NCBI RefSeq assembly: GCF_034008315.1
Contig: NZ_CP125377.1
Span: 558,001-622,000, forward strand
Reading direction: 5' to 3'
Length of the DNA: 64,000 nt
Origin: Pseudomonas sp. P8_241
GTDB lineage: Bacteria > Pseudomonadota > Gammaproteobacteria > Pseudomonadales > Pseudomonadaceae
Shown: piece by piece, positions 29,107-40,822 of the stretch
Numbering within the stretch: the first letter of the stretch is position 1
How the letters are laid out: every line of letters starts with the position of its first letter
The notes under the pieces: generated by a model
The model's input: only the letters and a program-made list of their open reading frames with translations
What the model was told of the DNA's origin: nothing
The model's database searches: none
Program-made: the position numbers and the translations under genes

Positions 29107-32100
29107 ATGAAAGCAGGTCTGTACCAACCAGATGAATTCAAGGATAACTGCGGTTTCGGCCTGATAGCCCATATGCAGGGCGAGCCCAGTCATACCCTTT
29201 TGCAAACGGCCATCGAGGCCCTGACCTGCATGACCCACCGCGGTGGGATTAATGCCGACGGCAAGACCGGTGACGGTTGCGGTCTGCTGATTCAAAAGCC
29301 GGACGTATTCCTGCGAGCCATCGCCCAGGAAACTTTCGGCGTCGAAATGCCCAAGCAATATGCTGTGGGCATGGTCTTCTTCAACCAGGACCCGGTCAAA
29401 GCCCAGGCCGCTCGCGAGAACATGAACCGCGAGATCCTGGCCGCCGGCCTGCAATTGATCGGATGGCGCAAAGTGCCAATCGACACCAGCGTGCTCGGCC
29501 GCCTGGCCCTTGAGCGCCTGCCGCAAATCGAGCAGGTGTACATCGGCGGTGAAGGCCTGAGCGATCAGGACATGGCCGTCAAGTTGTTCACCTCCCGTCG
29601 TCGCTCGTCCGTGGCCAACGCCGCCGACACCGACCACTACGTGTGCAGCTTTTCCCACAAGACCATCATTTACAAAGGCCTGATGATGCCGGCGGACTTG
29701 ACCGCCTTCTATCCAGACCTGAGCGATGAGCGCCTGCAAACTTCGATTTGCGTGTTCCACCAGCGCTTCTCCACCAACACCCTGCCGAAATGGCCGCTGG
29801 CTCAACCGTTCCGCTTCCTGGCGCACAACGGCGAGATCAACACCATCACCGGTAACCGCAACTGGGCCGTGGCCCGTCGCACCAAGTTCAGCAACGATCT
29901 GATGGACCTGGAAGAACTCGGCCCGCTGGTCAACCGCGTGGGTTCCGACTCCTCGAGCATGGACAACATGCTGGAGTTGATGGTCACCGGCGGCATCGAC
30001 CTGTTCCGTGGCGTGCGGATGATCATTCCGCCTGCGTGGCAGAACGTCGAGACCATGGACCCGGATCTGCGTGCATTCTACGAGTACAACTCGATGCACA
30101 TGGAGCCGTGGGACGGCCCGGCTGGTGTAGTAATGACCGACGGTCGTTATGCGGTGTGCCTGCTCGACCGTAACGGTCTGCGCCCGGCGCGTTGGGTCAC
30201 CACCACCAACGGCTTCATCACCCTGGCTTCGGAAATCGGTGTCTGGAACTACCAGCCTGAAGACGTGATCGCCAAGGGCCGCGTTGGCCCGGGCCAGATT
30301 TTTGCCGTGGACACCGAAACCGGTCAGATCCTCGACACCGATGCCATCGACAACCGCCTGAAGTCCCGTCATCCGTACAAGCAATGGCTGCGCAAGAATG
30401 CCCTGCGCATCCAGGCGACCATGGAAGACAACGACCACGGTTCGGCGTTCTACGACGTCGATCAGCTCAAGCAATACATGAAGATGTATCAGGTCACGTT
30501 CGAAGAGCGCGACCAGGTGCTGCGTCCGCTCGGTGAGCAGGGCTACGAAGCCGTTGGCTCGATGGGCGACGATACGCCGATGGCCGTGCTGTCCCAGCGC
30601 GTGCGTACACCGTACGACTATTTCCGCCAGCAGTTCGCGCAGGTTACCAACCCGCCAATCGATCCGCTGCGTGAAGCCATCGTCATGTCGCTGGAGATCT
30701 GCCTCGGTGCCGAGCGCAACATCTTCCAGGAGTCGCCGGAACACGCTTCGCGTGTGATCCTCAGCTCGCCGGTCATTTCCCCGGCCAAGTGGCGCTCGCT
30801 GATGAACCTCGATCGTCCGGGCTTCGAGCGCGCGATCATCGATCTGAACTACGACGAAAGCGTCGGCCTTGAAGCGGCGATCCGCAATGTTGCCGATCAG
30901 GCTGAAGAAGCTGTGCGCGCCGGTCGTACCCAGGTTGTGCTGAGCGATCGTCACATTGCCCCGGGCAAGTTGCCGATCCACGCATCCCTGGCCACCGGCG
31001 CGGTGCACCACCGCCTGACCGAAAAAGGCCTGCGTTGCGACTCCAACATCCTTGTTGAAACCGCGACTGCACGTGACCCGCATCACTTCGCCGTGTTGAT
31101 CGGTTTCGGCGCCTCTGCCGTTTACCCGTTCCTGGCCTACGAAGTGCTGGGCGATCTGATCCGCACCGGTGAAGTGCTGGGCGACCTCTACGAGGTGTTC
31201 AAGAACTACCGTAAAGGCATCACCAAAGGCCTGCTCAAGATCCTGTCGAAGATGGGTATCTCGACCATCACTTCGTACCGTGGTGCGCAGTTGTTCGAAG
31301 CCATCGGCCTGTCCGAGGAAGTCTGCAACCTGAGCTTCCGTGGCGTGCCAAGCCGTATCAAGGGTGCGCGTTTCGTCGACATCGAAGCCGAGCAGAAAGC
31401 CCTGGCCACCGAAGCCTGGAGCCCGCGCAAGCCGATCCAGCAGGGTGGTCTGCTGAAGTTCGTCCACGGTGGCGAATATCACGCGTACAACCCTGACGTG
31501 GTCAACACCCTGCAAGCCGCTGTGCAGCAGGGCGACTACAGCAAGTTCAAGGAATACACGTCGCTGGTGGACAACCGCCCGGTGTCGATGATCCGCGACC
31601 TGCTGAAAGTCAAAACCCTCGACACGCCATTGGACATCAGCGAAATCGAACCGCTGGAATCGGTGCTCAAGCGCTTCGACTCCGCCGGTATCTCGCTGGG
31701 CGCCCTGTCGCCGGAAGCTCACGAAGCCCTGGCCGAAGCCATGAACCGACTCGGTGCGCGTTCCAACTCCGGCGAAGGTGGTGAAGACCCGGCGCGCTAC
31801 GGCACCATCAAGAGCTCGAAAATCAAGCAAGTGGCGACCGGCCGTTTCGGTGTGACCCCGGAATACCTGGTCAACGCTGAAGTGCTGCAGATCAAGGTCG
31901 CTCAAGGCGCCAAGCCGGGCGAAGGCGGTCAACTGCCAGGCGGCAAGGTCAACGGTCTGATCGCCAAGCTGCGTTACGCAGTGCCGGGCGTGACGCTGAT
32001 TTCGCCACCGCCGCACCACGACATCTACTCGATCGAAGACTTGTCGCAGCTGATCTTCGACCTGAAACAAGTCAACCCGAAGGCGCTGGTCTCGGTGAAA

Positions 32101-33552
32101 CTCGTAGCAGAAGCGGGCGTCGGCACCATCGCCGCCGGTGTGGCCAAAGCCTATGCAGACTTGATCACCATCTCCGGCTACGACGGCGGCACCGGCGCAT
32201 CGCCGCTGACCTCGATCAAATACGCGGGCGCTCCGTGGGAGCTCGGCCTGGCCGAAACCCACCAGACCCTGCGCGGTAACGACCTGCGCGGCAAAGTGCG
32301 GGTTCAAACCGACGGCGGCCTGAAAACCGGCCTCGACGTGATCAAGGCTGCGATCCTCGGCGCAGAAAGCTTCGGCTTCGGCACCGCGCCAATGATCGCG
32401 CTGGGCTGCAAATACCTGCGTATCTGCCACCTGAACAACTGCGCCACCGGCGTCGCGACTCAGAACGAGAAACTGCGCAAGGATCACTACATCGGGACCG
32501 TCGACATGGTGGTGAATTTCTTCACCTACGTCGCCGAAGAAACCCGTGAGTGGCTGGCCAAGCTGGGCGTGCGCTCCCTCGAAGAGCTGATCGGTCGTAC
32601 CGATCTGCTGGAAGTCCTCGAAGGCCAGACCGCCAAGCAGCAACACCTGGACCTGACCCCGTTGTTGGGCAGCGACCACGTGCCGGCGGACAAGCCGCAG
32701 TTCTGTGGCGTTGAACGCAACCCGCCGTTCGACAAAGGCCTGCTGGCCGAGAAAATGGTCGACATGGCCACCTCGGCGATCAACGACCTGAGCGGCGCTG
32801 AATTCGCCCTGGATATCTGCAACTGCGACCGTTCCATCGGCGCACGGATCTCCGGCGAAATCGCGCGCAAGCACGGCAACCAGGGCATGGCCCACGCGCC
32901 GGTCACGTTCCGCTTCAAGGGCACTGCCGGTCAGAGCTTCGGCGTGTGGAACGCTGGTGGCCTGAACATGTACCTGGAAGGCGATGCCAACGACTATGTC
33001 GGCAAGGGCATGACCGGCGGCAAGCTTGTCATCGTTCCGCCGAAGGGCAGCGTCTACCGCACCCAGGACAGTGCCATCATCGGTAACACCTGCCTGTACG
33101 GCGCCACCGGCGGCAAACTGTTCGCTGCCGGCACCGCGGGCGAGCGTTTTGCCGTGCGTAACTCCGGTGCCCACACCGTTGTGGAAGGCACTGGCGATCA
33201 CTGCTGCGAGTACATGACCGGTGGTTTCGTCTGCGTATTGGGCAAGACCGGATACAACTTCGGCTCTGGCATGACCGGCGGTTTCGCCTACGTGCTCGAC
33301 CAGGACAACACCTTCGTTGACCGGGTCAACCACGAACTGGTGGAAATCCAGCGGATCAGCGGCGAGGCGATGGAAGCCTACCGCAGCCATTTGCAACGCG
33401 TGCTGAACGAGTACGTCGAGGAAACGGACAGCGAGTGGGGTCGTGAACTCGCCGAGAACCTCGATGATTACGTGCGCCGTTTCTGGTTGGTCAAGCCCAA
33501 GGCTGCCAGCTTGAAATCGTTGCTTTCCAGCACCCGTGCCAACCCGCAGTGA
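29107..33552 (+). CDS. gltB: Glutamate synthase (NADPH) large subunit
   Basis: GltB makes glutamate from glutamine and 2-oxoglutarate, with electrons from GltD. ATG 29107 is chosen over the GTG at 29101 because it is nine bases from GGTGAG. The 1481-residue protein has a 14-residue propeptide before Cys15 (NCGFGLIAH), the N-terminal nucleophile of the glutaminase domain. The FMN/2-oxoglutarate synthase domain follows; [12 protein letters not shown] carries the 3Fe-4S Cys set. The C-terminal beta-helix GXGXG domain is rich in Gly ([22 protein letters not shown]). gltD follows after 32 bases. Confidence 0.97.
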   Translation: MKAGLYQPDEFKDNCGFGLIAHMQGEPSHTLLQTAIEALTCMTHRGGINADGKTGDGCGLLIQKPDVFLRAIAQETFGVEMPKQYAVGMVFFNQDPVKAQAARENMNREILAAGLQLIGWRKVPIDTSVLGRLALERLPQIEQVYIGGEGLSDQDMAVKLFTSRRRSSVANAADTDHYVCSFSHKTIIYKGLMMPADLTAFYPDLSDERLQTSICVFHQRFSTNTLPKWPLAQPFRFLAHNGEINTITGNRNWAVARRTKFSNDLMDLEELGPLVNRVGSDSSSMDNMLELMVTGGIDLFRGVRMIIPPAWQNVETMDPDLRAFYEYNSMHMEPWDGPAGVVMTDGRYAVCLLDRNGLRPARWVTTTNGFITLASEIGVWNYQPEDVIAKGRVGPGQIFAVDTETGQILDTDAIDNRLKSRHPYKQWLRKNALRIQATMEDNDHGSAFYDVDQLKQYMKMYQVTFEERDQVLRPLGEQGYEAVGSMGDDTPMAVLSQRVRTPYDYFRQQFAQVTNPPIDPLREAIVMSLEICLGAERNIFQESPEHASRVILSSPVISPAKWRSLMNLDRPGFERAIIDLNYDESVGLEAAIRNVADQAEEAVRAGRTQVVLSDRHIAPGKLPIHASLATGAVHHRLTEKGLRCDSNILVETATARDPHHFAVLIGFGASAVYPFLAYEVLGDLIRTGEVLGDLYEVFKNYRKGITKGLLKILSKMGISTITSYRGAQLFEAIGLSEEVCNLSFRGVPSRIKGARFVDIEAEQKALATEAWSPRKPIQQGGLLKFVHGGEYHAYNPDVVNTLQAAVQQGDYSKFKEYTSLVDNRPVSMIRDLLKVKTLDTPLDISEIEPLESVLKRFDSAGISLGALSPEAHEALAEAMNRLGARSNSGEGGEDPARYGTIKSSKIKQVATGRFGVTPEYLVNAEVLQIKVAQGAKPGEGGQLPGGKVNGLIAKLRYAVPGVTLISPPPHHDIYSIEDLSQLIFDLKQVNPKALVSVKLVAEAGVGTIAAGVAKAYADLITISGYDGGTGASPLTSIKYAGAPWELGLAETHQTLRGNDLRGKVRVQTDGGLKTGLDVIKAAILGAESFGFGTAPMIALGCKYLRICHLNNCATGVATQNEKLRKDHYIGTVDMVVNFFTYVAEETREWLAKLGVRSLEELIGRTDLLEVLEGQTAKQQHLDLTPLLGSDHVPADKPQFCGVERNPPFDKGLLAEKMVDMATSAINDLSGAEFALDICNCDRSIGARISGEIARKHGNQGMAHAPVTFRFKGTAGQSFGVWNAGGLNMYLEGDANDYVGKGMTGGKLVIVPPKGSVYRTQDSAIIGNTCLYGATGGKLFAAGTAGERFAVRNSGAHTVVEGTGDHCCEYMTGGFVCVLGKTGYNFGSGMTGGFAYVLDQDNTFVDRVNHELVEIQRISGEAMEAYRSHLQRVLNEYVEETDSEWGRELAENLDDYVRRFWLVKPKAASLKSLLSSTRANPQ

Positions 33553-33575
33553 TATGCGCCTGAAGAGTTTGATGA

Positions 33576-35003
<1,428 letters not shown>

Positions 35004-35017
35004 TCGACGCCTCACCC

Positions 35018-35104
35018 TGTAGGAACCGGCTTGCTGGCGATGAACGTTAACGCGGTGTACCTGATCACCGCGTCGTCTGCATCGCCAGCAAGCCGGCTCC
35101 TACA
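35018..35104. repeat. REPIN between gltD and hemE
   Basis: Two facing GGCTTGCTGGCGAT-type units are separated by about 40 bases. They follow the gltD stop by 15 bases and could cap the gltBD transcript. Confidence 0.88.
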
Positions 35105-35233
35105 GTGTTTTCGGTGTTGCAAAGAAATATTCCCCCGCGACAAATTGACCCGATAGACAAAAGGCTGACCTGCAACCGTGCCTTTTGCGTCGCGCTCTGA
35201 GAAAATGCCCGCACTTTTTTTCCGGATGCCGAC

Positions 35234-36301
35234 ATGACTGCCCTGAAGAACGACCGTTTCCTTCGCGCCCTGCTCAAGCAACCCGTAGACGTCACCCCTG
35301 TGTGGATGATGCGTCAGGCCGGTCGCTACCTGCCTGAATACCGCGCCAGCCGTGCCAAGGCCGGCGACTTCATGAGCTTGTGCATGAATCCGGCGTTCGC
35401 CTGCGAAGTCACGATGCAACCGCTCGACCGCTACCCGCAACTGGATGCGGCGATCCTCTTCTCCGATATCCTGACCATCCCCGATGCCATGGGCCAAGGC
35501 CTGTACTTCGAAACCGGCGAAGGTCCGCGTTTCAAGAAAGTCGTCAGCACCCTGGCCGACATCGAAGCCTTGCCGATTCCCGATCCGCACAAAGACCTCG
35601 GCTACGTCATGGACGCGGTCAGCACCATCCGCCGCGAACTGAACGGCCGCGTGCCGCTGATCGGCTTTGCCGGCAGCCCATGGACCCTGGCCACCTACAT
35701 GGTCGAAGGCGGCTCGTCGAAAGACTACCGCAAGACCAAAACCATGCTCTACGACAACCCGCAAGCCTTGCACCTGCTGCTGGACAAGCTCGCGCAGACG
35801 GTCACCAGCTACCTCAACGGCCAGATCATGGCCGGTGCGCAAGCGGTACAGATCTTCGACAGTTGGGGCGGTGCCCTCTCGGCGGCGGCTTACCAGGAAT
35901 TCTCCCTGGCCTACATGAAGAAAATTGTCAGCGGCCTGATCCGCGAACACGAAGGTCGCAAGGTGCCGGTCATCCTGTTCACCAAGAACGGTGGTCTGTG
36001 GCTGGAGAGCATCGCCGATGCCGGCGCCGACGCACTGGGCCTGGACTGGACCTGCGACATCGGCAGTGCCCGCGCCCGCGTGGGTGACAAAGTCGCGTTG
36101 CAAGGCAACATGGACCCGACCGTGCTCTACGCAAAACCGGAAGCCATCCGTACCGAAGTCGGGCGCATCCTTGCCAGCTATGGCAAAGGCAGTGGCCACG
36201 TGTTCAACCTTGGCCATGGCATCACCCCGGAAGTCGATCCGGAGCATGCTGGCGCCTTCTTGCGTGCCGTGCATGAGTTGTCGGCGCAGTATCACGAGTG
36301 A
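35234..36301 (+). CDS. hemE: Uroporphyrinogen decarboxylase
   Basis: HemE converts uroporphyrinogen III to coproporphyrinogen III in haem synthesis. The 355-residue enzyme shows the N-terminal signature [16 protein letters not shown] with its conserved Arg residues, the [14 protein letters not shown] segment with the essential Asp, [16 protein letters not shown] and the C-terminal [17 protein letters not shown] 35234 is well placed. It is monocistronic. Confidence 0.97.
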   Translation: MTALKNDRFLRALLKQPVDVTPVWMMRQAGRYLPEYRASRAKAGDFMSLCMNPAFACEVTMQPLDRYPQLDAAILFSDILTIPDAMGQGLYFETGEGPRFKKVVSTLADIEALPIPDPHKDLGYVMDAVSTIRRELNGRVPLIGFAGSPWTLATYMVEGGSSKDYRKTKTMLYDNPQALHLLLDKLAQTVTSYLNGQIMAGAQAVQIFDSWGGALSAAAYQEFSLAYMKKIVSGLIREHEGRKVPVILFTKNGGLWLESIADAGADALGLDWTCDIGSARARVGDKVALQGNMDPTVLYAKPEAIRTEVGRILASYGKGSGHVFNLGHGITPEVDPEHAGAFLRAVHELSAQYHE

Positions 36302-36333
36302 TAGCTGCCCAATAAAAAACGCCCGGTAAAAAA

Positions 36334-36422
36334 TGTGGGAGCGAGCCTGCTCGCGAAAGCGGTGGAACAGTCAGCAAATGTTTGGCTGACACTCCGCAAT
36401 CGCGAGCAGGCTTGCTCCCACA
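36334..36422. repeat. REPIN between hemE and the MFS gene
   Basis: Facing TGTGGGAGCGAGCCTGCTCG units lie between convergent genes. This is a variant with TGTGGGAG in place of TGTAGGAG at the outer end. Confidence 0.88.
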
Positions 36423-36432
36423 TTGGTTTGGG

Positions 36433-37707
36433 TCAGACTTTGACGCCACCCAGCAGCGGCAGCTTCGCCAGCTTCAACGCCACCAGCAACGCAATCACCA
36501 GCAGCGTGCCGATGAACAGCCCGATCCCGTTCCATCCACCCAAATGCCAGAACACGCCACCCATCGTACCGGCGATGCTCCCCCCGGCGTAATAGCTGAA
36601 CAGGTACAAGGACGATGCCTGCCCCTTGGCCCGGGTGGCGCGGCGACCGATCCAGCTGCTGGCCACCGAATGGGCGCCGAAAAAACCGAAGGTGAACACC
36701 AACATGCCGATGATCACCAGCGGCAATGGCGTGAACATCGTCAGGGCGAGGCCACCAATCATCAGCGCGATGGTGCTCCAGAGCACTTTACGGCGGCCGA
36801 GTTTGTCGGCCAGCGAGCCGATTTTCGCCGAGCTGTAGATGCCCGACAGGTACACCACCGACAGCAACCCGACGAACGCCTGTTCCATATGGTACGGCGC
36901 GGCCAGCAGGCGATAGCCGATGTAGTTGAACAGCGTGACGAACGCGCCCATCAACACAAAGGCTTCGAGGAACAACAGCGGCAACCCGGCGTCGCGAAAG
37001 TGCATGGTGAAACCGTCGAGCAAGCTGCGCGGGTGCAGCGAGCGGGCGCGGAAGTTGCGCGACTCGGGGAGAATTTTCCAAAACACCGCCGCGGCAATCA
37101 ACGCCAGGCCACCGATCACCAGCATCGCCGTGTGCCAGCTGACGAAGTCGATCAACACCCCGGTGATCAAGCGTCCGCTCATTCCGCCAATTGCGTTGCC
37201 ACCGATGTACAAACCCATGGCGAGGCCGATGTGCTGTGGGTGAATCTCTTCGCTCAAATAAGTCATTGCAACTGCTGCCAGGCCGCTCAGCGACAACCCG
37301 ATCAGCGCACGCATCAGCAGCACACCGTGCCAGCTCGGCATCATCGCACTGGCCATGGTGCACAGCGCGGCGGCGAACAGGGCCGCCACCATCACCGGCT
37401 TACGCCCGATACGGTCGGAAATCGGGCCAGTGATCAGCAGGCCAATGGCGAGCATGCCGGTGGCGATCGACAGGATCAGGCTGCTCTGTGCCGCGTTGAT
37501 GGAATACTCGTGGGACAGCAGCGGCATCATCGGCTGCACGCAGTAGAGCAGGGCAAAAGTCGCGAAGCCGCCGCAGAACAACGCCAGCACCGTGCGCATG
37601 AACGCCGGCGTACCTTTTTCGATGTAGATTTCCGCCAACTCAACAGCGATAGCACCCGGCGCGGCGGGTGGAACTTCATGGGCGAGTGGGGCAACAACAG
37701 TTTTCAC
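36433..37707 (-). CDS. MFS transporter, YnfM-like
   Basis: This is a 12-helix major facilitator of 424 residues. After a 36-residue polar N-terminus, the first membrane helix starts near residue 38. The family loop motif between helices 2 and 3 reads GPISDRIGRKP, and the matching motif in the second half is GSLADKLGRRK. Its resemblance is to YnfM-type drug/arabinose efflux proteins, but the substrate is unknown. It starts at a GTG (37707) with GAGG upstream. It diverges from a LysR gene; ynfM and ynfL of E. coli are arranged the same way. Confidence 0.87.
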   Translation of the reverse strand: MKTVVAPLAHEVPPAAPGAIAVELAEIYIEKGTPAFMRTVLALFCGGFATFALLYCVQPMMPLLSHEYSINAAQSSLILSIATGMLAIGLLITGPISDRIGRKPVMVAALFAAALCTMASAMMPSWHGVLLMRALIGLSLSGLAAVAMTYLSEEIHPQHIGLAMGLYIGGNAIGGMSGRLITGVLIDFVSWHTAMLVIGGLALIAAAVFWKILPESRNFRARSLHPRSLLDGFTMHFRDAGLPLLFLEAFVLMGAFVTLFNYIGYRLLAAPYHMEQAFVGLLSVVYLSGIYSSAKIGSLADKLGRRKVLWSTIALMIGGLALTMFTPLPLVIIGMLVFTFGFFGAHSVASSWIGRRATRAKGQASSLYLFSYYAGGSIAGTMGGVFWHLGGWNGIGLFIGTLLVIALLVALKLAKLPLLGGVKV

Positions 37708-37774
37708 AGGGACCTCGGAGGACGCAGCCGGTCAGGCAATGAAAAAAAGCATATAGCTGGCTAATGATTCAATC

Positions 37775-37784
37775 CAATATATTG
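37775..37784. promoter_or_regulatory. Palindrome in the MFS/LysR divergent spacer
   Basis: CAATATATTG is a perfect AT-rich palindrome midway between the two divergent starts. LysR proteins bind such dyads. It is the only clear symmetric site in the 118-base spacer. Confidence 0.35.
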
Positions 37785-37825
37785 TTCGACCTGTTTGATA
37801 GCTTTTACGACCTAATGAGGTTTCC

Positions 37826-38728
37826 ATGGAATTGCGTCATCTGCGCTACTTCATCGCCGTCGCCGAAGAACTGCACTTCGGCCGCGCTGCACAGGTGCTG
37901 GGCATCTCGCAGCCGCCGCTGAGCCAGCAAATTCAAGCGCTGGAACAGGAAGTCGGCGCACGGCTTTTTGAACGTACCAATCGTCGGGTCGAACTGAGCG
38001 AAGCCGGTCGGCTGTTCCTCGAAGAGGCGCGATTGGCGCTGGCGCAGGTCGCCAAAGCGGCGGATGTCGCGAGGCGGGCACAGTTGGGCGAGTTGGGCGA
38101 ACTGAAAATCGGCTTCACCTCGTCGGCACCCTTCAACTCGACCATTCCCCAGGCGATTTTCTCTTTCCGCCAGCGCTTCCCGGCCGTGCACCTGAATCTG
38201 CGGGAAATGAGCAGCACCCAGGTGGCCGATGCGCTGGTGGACGAGTCGATTGAAGTCGGCATCATGCGCCCGCTCGGGTTGCCGGACAGTCTCAGCGTGG
38301 TCGAATTGATGCGCGAGCCGCTGGTCGCGGTCCTCAGCTCCAAACATCCGCTGGTCAACGGCAGTGAAGAGGGCCTGTTTCTGTCAGCCCTGGCCCTCGA
38401 ACCTTTCGTCTTTTTCCCACGCAGTTACGGCAGCGGTCTGTATGCGCAGTTGCTCAGCCTGGCGCGGGACGCCGGCTTCAGCCCGCACTTTGCCCAAGAG
38501 GCCGGTGAGGCCATGACCATCATTGGCTTGGTCGCGGCGGGGCTCGGGGTTTCGGTAATGCCGGCGTCATATCAGCGGATGCGTATCGACGGCGTGGTCT
38601 ATCGGCCGCTGCTCGATCCGGCAGCGGTATCGGCGGTGTGGCTGGTGCAGCGCAAGGACCAGAAGTCAGCGATGGCGAGGGCGTTTGTGGAGTTGTTGAC
38701 GAGGAAGGTGGAACCGTTACAGGCGTGA
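37826..38728 (+). CDS. LysR-family transcriptional regulator
   Basis: The 300-residue protein has an N-terminal winged helix-turn-helix (MELRHLRYFIAVAEELHFGRAAQVLGISQPPLSQQIQALE), then the effector-binding domain from about residue 90 (LKIGFTSSAPF). Its most likely target is the divergent MFS gene. The closest recognisable relatives are LysR proteins of the BenM/CatR-like and YnfL type; the inducer cannot be told. Confidence 0.9.
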   Translation: MELRHLRYFIAVAEELHFGRAAQVLGISQPPLSQQIQALEQEVGARLFERTNRRVELSEAGRLFLEEARLALAQVAKAADVARRAQLGELGELKIGFTSSAPFNSTIPQAIFSFRQRFPAVHLNLREMSSTQVADALVDESIEVGIMRPLGLPDSLSVVELMREPLVAVLSSKHPLVNGSEEGLFLSALALEPFVFFPRSYGSGLYAQLLSLARDAGFSPHFAQEAGEAMTIIGLVAAGLGVSVMPASYQRMRIDGVVYRPLLDPAAVSAVWLVQRKDQKSAMARAFVELLTRKVEPLQA

Positions 38729-38740
38729 CTGCTGCGCAGT

Positions 38741-38838
38741 CAATCGCGAGCATGCTCGCTCCTACAGTGTTCAGCGCTGTGCACACCCTGCTTGCCACAC
38801 CACGGAACCCTGTAGGAGCTGGCTTGCCAGCGAAGGCG
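38741..38838. repeat. Mixed REP pair downstream of the LysR gene
   Basis: A CAATCGCGAGCATGCTCGCTC unit faces a TGTAGGAGCTGGCTTGCCAG unit from a different subfamily. The two arms are not simple inverses, so this may be a recombinant or decayed REPIN. It occupies the first part of the 508-base non-coding stretch 38729-39237. Confidence 0.7.
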
Positions 38839-39015
38839 TCCGCAAGTACTCCCAAAAGACCCTCTGCATGCCAACCTGGCGGGAAACTTCACCCCCTCCT
38901 GTGGGACATTTCCGAAATCCTTCCCAAAAGCTACAGCGTCTTGCGGCGCTGCCTACAGCTACTCCAGAATCCGCCGGCTTGTGCGCTTTTGGGGCTGTCG
39001 GTAGCTTGATTCGCG

Positions 39016-39180
39016 TCACTGATTGTCAGTGATCGGGTTTAGCAGCCTGTATCGAAGTAAAGCGCATTTGCGCTCCTGATAGGCAGGTATGTCCATACCT
39101 GCCCTTGACGGTAGCTGTGCGCAGGGCGCCTTCGGGCGCGCCGGTTTCGCTTCGTCCGGTCTGCTAACCTGCGTACAGCT
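39016..39180 (+). ncRNA. Candidate structured leader RNA of the DUF6124 gene
   Basis: Five dyads are packed in 165 bases. TCACTGA/TCAGTGA is at 39016-39032 and AGCGCA/TGCGCT at 39061-39074. GGCAGGTATG/CATACCTGCC, a perfect 10-bp stem, is at 39082-39103. A C(UUCG)G-capped stem is at 39126-39139 and a CCGG/CCGG dyad at 39141-39159. A 12-bp stem with one G-U pair joins 39113-39124 to 39169-39180 and encloses the last two. The RNA ends about 58 bases before the downstream ATG. Family, promoter and function are unknown to me. Confidence 0.5.
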
Positions 39181-39237
39181 GCCACCCTATTGATCAGTAG
39201 CAATTTGGTGTGGCCGCCATTTTCAGGACGCTGAATC

Positions 39238-39501
39238 ATGACCCATGCGCCAAACCCACCGGATACCGATCCGGACGTGCCACACCAACCCAGCCCCCTA
39301 TTCCTCATCGCCCCCGACGTCGACAACCACACCCTGCTGGAATACGCCTGCGTGTCGCTAGCCTCGGCAAACGTCATGGCAAGTGACTTCGCCAGAGACC
39401 TGAAGGGCTCACAGGGCCACACACTGCTGGGCATCCAGCAGTCGATCATGCTGGGGGAGCTGGCAGTGAATCGGGTGCTGGATAATCTTGATCCGCCCTG
39501 A
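39238..39501 (+). CDS. Small DUF6124-type protein
   Basis: This 87-residue protein starts THAPNPPDTDPDVPHQPSP and has a central helix-rich segment, NHTLLEYACVSLASANVMASDFA, ending LGELAVNRVLDNLDPP. I recognise this pattern from a family of small proteins of unknown function in fluorescent pseudomonads (DUF6124), usually a little longer and present in several copies. There is no signal peptide or membrane segment. AGGA at 39226-39229 serves the ATG. It follows the structured stretch described at 39016-39180. Function unknown. Confidence 0.75.
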   Translation: MTHAPNPPDTDPDVPHQPSPLFLIAPDVDNHTLLEYACVSLASANVMASDFARDLKGSQGHTLLGIQQSIMLGELAVNRVLDNLDPP

Positions 39502-39519
39502 TCACCGTACCGCAAAAAC

Positions 39520-39588
39520 AAAAGATCGCAGCCTTCGTCAGCTCCTACACCAATCACTGTAGGAGCTGCCGAAGGCTGCGATCTTTTG
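39520..39588. repeat. Inverted REP pair at the 3' end of the aryl polyene cluster
   Basis: AAAGATCGCAGCCTTCGTCAG faces TGTAGGAGCTGCCGAAGGCT across 10 bases, giving a long potential stem. It sits eight bases beyond the last ketosynthase stop and may serve as the 3' end structure of the operon. Confidence 0.85.
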
Positions 39589-39595
39589 GCTTAAA

Positions 39596-40822
39596 TTACG
39601 ACCAGCGCTTGAATATCAGCGAAGTATTCACCCCGCCAAACGCAAAATTATTGTTCATCACGTACTGGTTGCTCATCTGCCGAAACTCGCCGCGCAGGTA
39701 GTCGAGTTTGCCGCAGTGCGGGTCGACATTGTCGAGGTTGAAGGTGTGGGCGTAGAGGTCGCGGTTCATCATTTCGATGCTGAACCACGACTCCAGCGCA
39801 CCGCAGGCGCCGAGGGTGTGGCCGAGGAAGCTTTTCTGCGAGCTGATCGGCATGTGTTCGCCGAACAGGCTGCTGGTGGCCAGGGTTTCGGCGATGTCGC
39901 CCTGCTCGGTGGCAGTGCCGTGGCCGTTGACGTAGCCGATGTCGGAAGGTGCAAGTCCGGCATCTTCCAGGGCCAGTTCCATGGCCCGACGCATGGTGAT
40001 CTGTTCGGGGCGGGTGGTGTGCTGGCCGTCGGCGTTGCTGCCGAAACCAACGATCTCGGCATGGATGCGCGCGCCACGGGCCAAGGCGTGTTCCAGTTCT
40101 TCGAGCACCAGCATGCCGCCGCCTTCACCTATCACCAGGCCATCGCGTGCGGTGTCGTATGGGCGGGGGCTGCGTTGCGGGGTGTCGTTTTTCAGGCTGG
40201 TGGCGTAGAGCGCGTCGAAGACCATGGCCTCGGTCGGGCACAGCTCCTCGGCACCGCCGGCGAGCATCAGCGGCAAGCGGCCGAACTTGATCGCCTCGTA
40301 GGCATAGCCGATGCCCTGGCTGCCGCTGGTACAGGCGCTGGACGTCGGAATCAGGCGCCCGGTGAGGCCGAAGAAGATGCTGATGTTCGCCGCCGTGGTG
40401 TGCGGCATCATCCGCACATAGGAATTGGCGTTCAGCCCCTCGGCCACCGAGTTGAGCAGCATGTTGCCGAAGGCCTTGATCTCGTCGGTGCTGCCGGTGG
40501 AGGAGCCGCAGGCGACGCCCATGCGTCCGTCCTTGATTGATTCGTCACCCAATAATCCGGCGTCGGCCAGTGCCAGTTCCGACGCGCCAACGGCCAGCCG
40601 TGATACCCGGCCCATGCTGCGCAGTTGTTTACGGGTCCAGTGACTCGGGACCTTGAAGTCATCGATGGGGCCGGCCAGGCGTGTGTTGAGTTCGGTGAAG
40701 CGGTCCCACTCGTCCATCCGGCGGATACCGCTGCGGTTGGCCACGAAGTTGCCGGCGATGGTCTCCCAATCGCTGCCCAGTGAGGTGATGCCGGCCATGC
40801 CGGTGACGACGACGCGCTTCAT
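39596..40822 (-). CDS. Beta-ketoacyl-ACP synthase of the aryl polyene cluster (downstream copy)
   Basis: This FabF-like ketosynthase would condense acyl chains with malonyl-ACP. The 408-residue protein from ATG 40822 has the active-site Cys164 (SSACTSGS) and the His motifs NGHGTATEQGD and KSFLGHTLGACGA. The ATG overlaps the ketoreductase stop (TGATG); a GTG two codons earlier is possible. It ends the 19-gene operon. It corresponds in position to the second ketosynthase (ApeR) of described aryl polyene clusters. Confidence 0.92.
   Translation of the reverse strand: MKRVVVTGMAGITSLGSDWETIAGNFVANRSGIRRMDEWDRFTELNTRLAGPIDDFKVPSHWTRKQLRSMGRVSRLAVGASELALADAGLLGDESIKDGRMGVACGSSTGSTDEIKAFGNMLLNSVAEGLNANSYVRMMPHTTAANISIFFGLTGRLIPTSSACTSGSQGIGYAYEAIKFGRLPLMLAGGAEELCPTEAMVFDALYATSLKNDTPQRSPRPYDTARDGLVIGEGGGMLVLEELEHALARGARIHAEIVGFGSNADGQHTTRPEQITMRRAMELALEDAGLAPSDIGYVNGHGTATEQGDIAETLATSSLFGEHMPISSQKSFLGHTLGACGALESWFSIEMMNRDLYAHTFNLDNVDPHCGKLDYLRGEFRQMSNQYVMNNNFAFGGVNTSLIFKRWS

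Noticed and set aside
28963..33396. A 1477-codon open frame antisense to gltB
   Set aside because: It mirrors gltB almost fully and is explained by codon bias of GC-rich DNA. The gltB reading has all functional motifs.
38638..39009. A 123-residue frame after the LysR gene
   Set aside because: It starts within the LysR gene, passes through a REP pair and has no family resemblance.
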